Positions 59,368-64,000 of a DNA stretch of 64,000 bases are shown here, piece by piece. The DNA is from Anderseniella sp. Alg231-50 (GTDB taxonomy: Bacteria > Pseudomonadota > Alphaproteobacteria > Rhizobiales > Aestuariivirgaceae), in assembly GCF_900149695.1 (NCBI RefSeq), contig NZ_LT703003.1:558001-622000 (forward strand), in the 5' to 3' direction. A model generated the notes under the pieces. The model made no database searches. It was not told the DNA's origin and was given only the letters and a program-made list of their open reading frames with translations. The translations under genes and the position numbers were made by a program. How positions within the stretch are numbered: position 1 is the stretch's first letter; each line of letters opens with the position of its first letter.

Positions 59368-61863
59368 TTGCACTTTGTGCGAGACACTGGCAGGGGGTCA
59401 TGTGCGGCAACACTGATAGTTGCCGCGACAGCCGGATTGTGTGCGCTGCCGTCCCATGCTGTCGCCCAGAGCTTTTTGAATACAACGGTTTCCGTCCAGA
59501 ACAGCTATGCTTTTGCAACCCTGCTTTTGTCGGCAGTTGTGATGCTGTGGGCTTTCATCGCAGTGCGCCGCATTACGACGGGCAAAACCGAAGCTGAGGC
59601 CAGAATTGCCGGGCTGGAAGCAGACCTGAACGAGGCGCAGGCCATCATCAACGCCGAGCCAAGCGTGCTGTTCATCTGGCGGACCAGTCAGGGTGCACCG
59701 GATACCATCACCGGTGATTTGCGCGGCACGGTTCAACTGAATACCGAACTGGAAAATCTGGCCGAGTTTTCCAGTTGGCTTGATGAGGAATCCATCGGCG
59801 CCATGGAAAGCGGGCTGGATGTGCTGCGCTCGGCCGGTACGCCGTTCAACATGGCCCTGAAGACCCTGGATGGCGAACTGGTCGAAGCAGACGGCCGCGT
59901 CGCCGGCGGTGTCGCGACCATGCGCATCAAGCCATTGTCCGGTGAACGGCGCGACACAAAGGAGCTGATGTTCGATGCCAGGCGCCTGGGCAAACAGGTT
60001 GAACGGCTGAGTTCAATGCTCGACAAGGCGCCGTTTCCGGTGTTTCTGCGCGACGAGGCCGGTAGCCTGGTCTGGGTAAACCAGGCCTATATGGACGCTA
60101 TTGAACATTCAGATATCGACGAGGTGATTTCGCAAAACATTTCCCTCATCGACCGGGAAGCCTTCAAGCTGGTTTCTACCCAAGCCGGTAACGAGCGCTC
60201 GATTTCCCGCGGTGCCGCAGTTGTGGCAGGCGCCAAACGCATTCTGGAACTGGTGGAAGTGCCGTTCGACAACACGACCGCCTCGTTTGCGCTGGACATG
60301 ACGCGCCTTGAAGACACCCGCAAGGAGCTGGATCGCCAGATTCGCTCCCATGCCAGTACGCTGAACAAGATCACGGCAGCCATAGCCACCTTTGCAGCGG
60401 ACCAGAAGCTGTCGTTCTACAATGCCGCCTTTGCGCAATTGTGGTCGCTGGACACAAAGTGGCTCGACACGCACCCCAGCCATGGCGAGATTCTCGACCG
60501 GCTGCGCGAGGAACGCAAACTGCCTGAACAGGCCAATTACCGGAGCTGGAAAACAGAGCAGCTTGCGTCCTATGCGCGCCTGGATACGCCGGACGAATTG
60601 TGGCACCTGCCGGATGGCCGGTCCCTGCGCGTGGTGTCCGAGCAGCCGCGCTCCGGCGAGGTCTCGGTGTTGTACGAAGACGTGTCCGAGAAGATACAGC
60701 TTGAAAGCCGCTACAACGAGCTGATCGGCGTACAGCGCGAGACGATCGACAACATGCATGAAGGGCTGGCGCTGTTTGGCACAGACGGTTGCCTGAAACT
60801 CTTCAACCCGACATTCGGCCGTTTCTGGCAACTGGACGAAGCCTTTCTCGATAAACGCCCGCACGTGGTTGAAGTGTTTCAGCAATGTGCCCGGCTGATG
60901 CCGCAGCAGGATATGTGGAACGAGGTCAAGCTGGCCGTTACATCGCTGTCCGACAGCCGCAGACCGCTTCAGGACCGGCTGATCCGCCCGGACGGCATGG
61001 TGCTGGATTACAATGTCGTGCCGTTGCCCGACGGCAACACGCTGATAACCTATGTGGACGTAACTGCCAGTTCGGGTATTGAACGTGCACTGCGCGAGCG
61101 CAATGAGGCGCTGGAAGCCGCAGACCGGCTCAAGACCGGCTTCCTGTCAAATGTGTCCTATGAACTGCGCACGCCGCTGAACTCGATCTTGGGATTTGCC
61201 TCGATGCTGTCGGCCGGTATTGCCGGTGAACTGGCTCCGAAACAATCGGAATATGTTGCCGACATTCAGTCATCATCAAATGATCTGCTGGCGGTCATCG
61301 ACGCCATTCTAGACCTCACGACCATTGATGCAGGCGCCATGGAACTGCGTCTGGAGACGATTGCGGTCGAAGACCTGTTGTCGGATGTCGCCAATGATTT
61401 CTCCAGGCGTATCGACGAACGGGATCTGACGCTGAACATAGAGATTGCCGAAAACGCCGGGTCGCTGAAGGCCGACAGCCGGCGGCTTCATCAGACCATC
61501 GGTCACCTGTTGTCGAATGCCATCGGCTTTTCGCCAACCGGCGCCACAGTGCGCATGGGCGCCCGGCGCGACGGCAGCGATGTACTGTTGTGGGTAGCTG
61601 ATAACGGCAGGGGCATGGATGATGAATTCCAGAAAAAGGCGTTTGAACGGTTCAATGCGAAACCGCTTGCGGGTGGCCATCGCGGCCCCGGCCTGGGCCT
61701 GGCACTGGTGAAGAGTTTTGTGGAACTGCACGGCGGGTCGGTCCGCCTGATGTCAAAGCTGCAACAAGGTACAACCGTCATTTGCAGGTTACCGGATTCA
61801 GGACCGCGCGAGGTGATTCCTCCCGGCAGCATTGAACAGCCCCGATCTGTGTCGATGAATTGA
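59368..61863 (+). CDS. divL: DivL-like PAS sensor kinase with tyrosine at the phospho-site
   Basis: Cell-cycle signalling protein that in relatives binds DivK and controls the CckA-ChpT-CtrA relay. A signal-like segment (about 12-34) and a TM helix (about 48-67) precede several PAS-like regions (about 215-310, 335-440, 455-570). The HisKA helix reads NVSYELRTPLNSILGF, with Y598 where kinases have His, the mark of DivL. ATPase motifs remain (HLLSNAIGFSPTG, DNGRGMDDE, GPGLGLALVKSF). The start is TTG at 59368 with AGGGGG 11 bp upstream; no better start is seen. It lies between ahcY and tsaE, as in Agrobacterium-type genomes. Confidence 0.9.
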   Translation: MHFVRDTGRGSCAATLIVAATAGLCALPSHAVAQSFLNTTVSVQNSYAFATLLLSAVVMLWAFIAVRRITTGKTEAEARIAGLEADLNEAQAIINAEPSVLFIWRTSQGAPDTITGDLRGTVQLNTELENLAEFSSWLDEESIGAMESGLDVLRSAGTPFNMALKTLDGELVEADGRVAGGVATMRIKPLSGERRDTKELMFDARRLGKQVERLSSMLDKAPFPVFLRDEAGSLVWVNQAYMDAIEHSDIDEVISQNISLIDREAFKLVSTQAGNERSISRGAAVVAGAKRILELVEVPFDNTTASFALDMTRLEDTRKELDRQIRSHASTLNKITAAIATFAADQKLSFYNAAFAQLWSLDTKWLDTHPSHGEILDRLREERKLPEQANYRSWKTEQLASYARLDTPDELWHLPDGRSLRVVSEQPRSGEVSVLYEDVSEKIQLESRYNELIGVQRETIDNMHEGLALFGTDGCLKLFNPTFGRFWQLDEAFLDKRPHVVEVFQQCARLMPQQDMWNEVKLAVTSLSDSRRPLQDRLIRPDGMVLDYNVVPLPDGNTLITYVDVTASSGIERALRERNEALEAADRLKTGFLSNVSYELRTPLNSILGFASMLSAGIAGELAPKQSEYVADIQSSSNDLLAVIDAILDLTTIDAGAMELRLETIAVEDLLSDVANDFSRRIDERDLTLNIEIAENAGSLKADSRRLHQTIGHLLSNAIGFSPTGATVRMGARRDGSDVLLWVADNGRGMDDEFQKKAFERFNAKPLAGGHRGPGLGLALVKSFVELHGGSVRLMSKLQQGTTVICRLPDSGPREVIPPGSIEQPRSVSMN

Positions 61864-63422
61864 ACACCATGATATCAACCAGGGTCAGCGAGCCGGGCTT
61901 GCGAATAGAACTAGCGGACGAGGCAGCCAGCGAACGCCTTGCGGCCGGACTTGCCATGCTGGCGGGCAAAGGCGATCTGATTGCGCTTGAAGGCGACCTT
62001 GGAGCCGGCAAAACCACAATTGCCAGGAGCTTTGTACGCACCCTTGCCGATAACCCGGCACTGGAGGTACCAAGCCCGACTTTCACCCTGGTTCAGACAT
62101 ACGAACTGGACGGGATGAGCGTGGCACACATGGATTTCTACCGGCTGGAGGAACCGGCGGAGATCGACGAACTCGGTATCGACGAAGCGCTTGATACAGG
62201 CGCCGTGATTGTCGAATGGCCATCGCGTGCTGCCGATTTGCTGCCGCCCGGCGGATTGCTGATCGAGCTGAGCGAAGAGGACGGTGGGCGCAGCGCCCGG
62301 TTGTCCAGCAGCAATGAGAATTGGTCTGCGCGCCTCGGCAAGCTGCAGCACATTGACGACCTGCTGGCAGCAAGCGGCTGGCAGGCTGCAACCCGTCACA
62401 AAATGCCGGCCGACGCCTCATCGCGGCGCTATGAGCGCCTGAGCGGCGGGCCGGGCGGTGCCAGCGGCCTACTGATGGACATGCCGTCGCGTCCCGACGG
62501 CGACCCCGTCCGCAACGGCCTGCCCTACAGCCGCATTGCGCATCTGGCGGAGGACATCCGTGCTGTTGAAGCGGTCAATCGCGGCCTGCTGGCGCAGGGC
62601 CTTTCCGCACCGGAAATCCATGCCATCGACACCCGCAACGGGTTCGCGGTCATCGAAGATTTCGGGGCGGTGAGTTTCCGGTCGCTGCTCGACGACAGCG
62701 AGCAGTTTCCGCTGTGCCTGACAGCTGCGGTGATGATGCTGGCCAATCTGGCCCAGGCCAACTGGCCCGAGCGGATTGAATTGTCTTCGGGCGATGCCTA
62801 CCAGCTGTCGCACTACGATATGGATGCACTGCTGATCGAGGCGGAATTGTGCCTTGACTGGTACTGGCCGCACGTGAGCAGCAAGCCTGTTGATGACCGG
62901 GCGCGCGATGAATTCATGGCCGCATGGCACGATGTTCTGCAACTGGTGCAGACCAGTCAGCCGGTCTGGGTGTTGCGAGATTTTCATGTCGACAACCTGT
63001 TCTGGCTGCCGCAGCGTGACGGCGACCGCAAGATTGGCCTGATCGACACGCAGGACTGCGTGCTGGGCCATCCGGCCTATGATCTCGCGTCATTGCTGCA
63101 GGATGTTCGGGTGACGATCCCCGCTCAGGTCGAACGGGACTATTATGACATGTACGTTGCAGCCCGAGGCGCTGATGACGAGAGCTTTGACACCGGCTCT
63201 TTCGCGGCGGCCTATGCCATACTGGGGGCTCAGCGCGCCACCAAGATACTGGGGATTTTCGCCCGTCTGAATGCACGCGACGGAAAACCTGCCTATCTCA
63301 GGCATTTGCCGCGCGCCAGTGATGTGCTGGAGCACAATCTGCGCCATCCCGCCCTTGCCACGGTGAAGGCATGGTTTGACGAACATCTGCCGCGTACCTT
63401 GCGTGAGGATGCCGGATCATGA
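61860..63422 (+). CDS. TsaE-AmgK fusion: tRNA t6A ATPase plus amino-sugar kinase
   Basis: A 520-aa two-domain protein. Residues about 15-155 are TsaE, the ATPase of the threonylcarbamoyl-adenosine tRNA modification complex: GDLGAGKTT, SPTFTLVQTYE and HMDFYRLEE. Residues about 165-515 are an aminoglycoside-phosphotransferase fold resembling AmgK, the N-acetylmuramate/GlcNAc anomeric kinase of cell-wall recycling, with catalytic VLRDFHVDNLFW and metal-binding LIDTQDCVLG. The start overlaps divL by 4 bp and the stop overlaps the next gene, a MurU-like nucleotidyltransferase, by ATGA. The kinase-uridylyltransferase pairing supports the AmgK reading. The fusion is known in alphaproteobacteria. Confidence 0.88.
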   Translation: MNTMISTRVSEPGLRIELADEAASERLAAGLAMLAGKGDLIALEGDLGAGKTTIARSFVRTLADNPALEVPSPTFTLVQTYELDGMSVAHMDFYRLEEPAEIDELGIDEALDTGAVIVEWPSRAADLLPPGGLLIELSEEDGGRSARLSSSNENWSARLGKLQHIDDLLAASGWQAATRHKMPADASSRRYERLSGGPGGASGLLMDMPSRPDGDPVRNGLPYSRIAHLAEDIRAVEAVNRGLLAQGLSAPEIHAIDTRNGFAVIEDFGAVSFRSLLDDSEQFPLCLTAAVMMLANLAQANWPERIELSSGDAYQLSHYDMDALLIEAELCLDWYWPHVSSKPVDDRARDEFMAAWHDVLQLVQTSQPVWVLRDFHVDNLFWLPQRDGDRKIGLIDTQDCVLGHPAYDLASLLQDVRVTIPAQVERDYYDMYVAARGADDESFDTGSFAAAYAILGAQRATKILGIFARLNARDGKPAYLRHLPRASDVLEHNLRHPALATVKAWFDEHLPRTLREDAGS

Positions 63423-64000
63423 CCGGTTCACGCGCCATGGTGCTGGCAGCGGGACTGGGCACCCGCATGCGGCCTCTGACGCTTGACCGGCCAAAACCGC
63501 TGATCGAGGTTGCCGGCAGATCACTGCTGGATCGCGGCGTGGACGTGCTGCAGCGTTCAGGTGTGACGCACATGGTCGTCAACAAGCACTACCTGCCTGA
63601 CCAGATACAGGCCTGGGCAGGCAACAGACACGATCTGGACATCACGGTGCAGGATGAAACGGCTGAACTGCTGGATACCGGCGGCGGTGTGGCGCGGGCA
63701 TTGCCGCAACTGGGCGAGGAACCGTTTTTCGTGCTGAACTCGGATTCGTTCTGGGTGGACGGGCCCACGCCGGCACTGCAACGCCTGGCGGCACTGTGGG
63801 ATGACGGTGCGATGGACTGTCTGCTATTATTGTCCGGCAAAGCCCGTTCGATCGGTTTTGACGGGCCCGGTGATTTTGAAATGAACACAAGCGGACAACT
63901 GTCGCGCCGCAGCGACGCCACCGCATCACTGGTCTATGCCGGTGCCTATATGGTGCATCCGCGATTGTTCGCCGACGCGCCGGACGGCGCCTTTTCCATG
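63419..64000 (+). CDS. murU: MurU-like nucleotidyltransferase (partial, runs off the window)
   Basis: The first 194 residues of a sugar-1-phosphate nucleotidyltransferase. MVLAAGLGTRMRPLTLDRPKPL is the signature nucleotide-binding loop, LNSDSFW supplies a metal-binding Asp, and ETAELLDTGGGVA follows the fold. In cell-wall recycling MurU makes UDP-MurNAc from the product of AmgK, and the kinase is encoded directly upstream with an ATGA overlap. The 3' end lies beyond the window. Confidence 0.85.
   Translation, partial: MTGSRAMVLAAGLGTRMRPLTLDRPKPLIEVAGRSLLDRGVDVLQRSGVTHMVVNKHYLPDQIQAWAGNRHDLDITVQDETAELLDTGGGVARALPQLGEEPFFVLNSDSFWVDGPTPALQRLAALWDDGAMDCLLLLSGKARSIGFDGPGDFEMNTSGQLSRRSDATASLVYAGAYMVHPRLFADAPDGAFSM

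Noticed and set aside
59000-59373. Minus-strand 144-codon ORF between ahcY and divL
   Set aside because: It spans two repeat copies and the divL ribosome site; composition is not protein-like.

Overview
The window reads as one contiguous, gene-dense stretch of a GC-rich alphaproteobacterial chromosome. It most resembles the Hyphomicrobiales (Rhizobiales). The order pckA | chvI-chvG-hprK-manX-HPr-ahcY-divL-tsaE/amgK-murU and the block RNase D-lptC-lptA-lptB-rpoN-hpf-ptsN-DUF1150-hsp20 are both typical of that order. The sigma-E/ChrR pair, a taurine-pyruvate-type aminotransferase and the molybdenum hydroxylase would suit a free-living, possibly marine, aerobic member; this is inference.

Layout. 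1-5.1 kb: a two-gene molybdenum hydroxylase (xanthine dehydrogenase family) and a diheme cytochrome c peroxidase. 5.1-7.4 kb: a cyclase/TolB-like/TPR protein between intergenic repeats. 7.4-11.4 kb: a coupled membrane-lipid module (FAD oxidoreductase, DUF1365, cyclopropane-fatty-acid-synthase-like methyltransferase, DUF3833). 11.5-16 kb: a coiled-coil protein, an MFS pump, a VOC protein, an EamA transporter and a small exported Cys-rich protein. 16-18.2 kb: SDR, chrR and rpoE in one operon. 18.3-25.2 kb: infC with an AUU start, then housekeeping and redox genes (queG, GST, uppP and others). 25.4 kb: tRNA-Leu(CAG). 26.5-33.3 kb: the lpt/rpoN/ptsN block. 33.6-38.9 kb: marC, aminotransferase, polA. 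39-45.2 kb: a zinc-limitation island (exported protein, DUF1826, COG0523 GTPase, znuA, znuCB, zur). 45.2-51.3 kb: hydrolases, an AraC regulator with a ferric-reductase-like membrane protein, and a MarR protein with a cysteine cluster. 51.3-64 kb: pckA and the chvI-to-murU cell-envelope and cell-cycle block.

Main observations. (1) Three promoters share TGA(T/A)CC-N16-CGT(T/A)(A/G). They sit before rpoE-chrR-SDR, before the FAD/DUF1365/Cfa operon, and across the cfa stop codon ahead of DUF3833. Together they outline a local sigma-E/ChrR (singlet-oxygen type) regulon acting on membrane lipids. (2) A 13-bp GTTAT-N3-ATTAC box occurs once before the COG0523 GTPase operon and twice, 21 bp apart, between znuA and znuC. 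It is a likely Zur operator and would place an uncharacterised exported barrel-like protein in the zinc regulon. (3) A 17-bp direct repeat with 21-bp period lies upstream of a 37-codon leader ORF that overlaps the AraC-family gene by GTGA. (4) Two accessory modules (5.1-7.2 kb and 47.0-50.4 kb) are bracketed by the same two intergenic sequence types in the same order and orientation. (5) A roughly 100-bp structured intergenic repeat has two full copies and two fragments. (6) The DivL-like kinase has tyrosine at the phospho-acceptor position.
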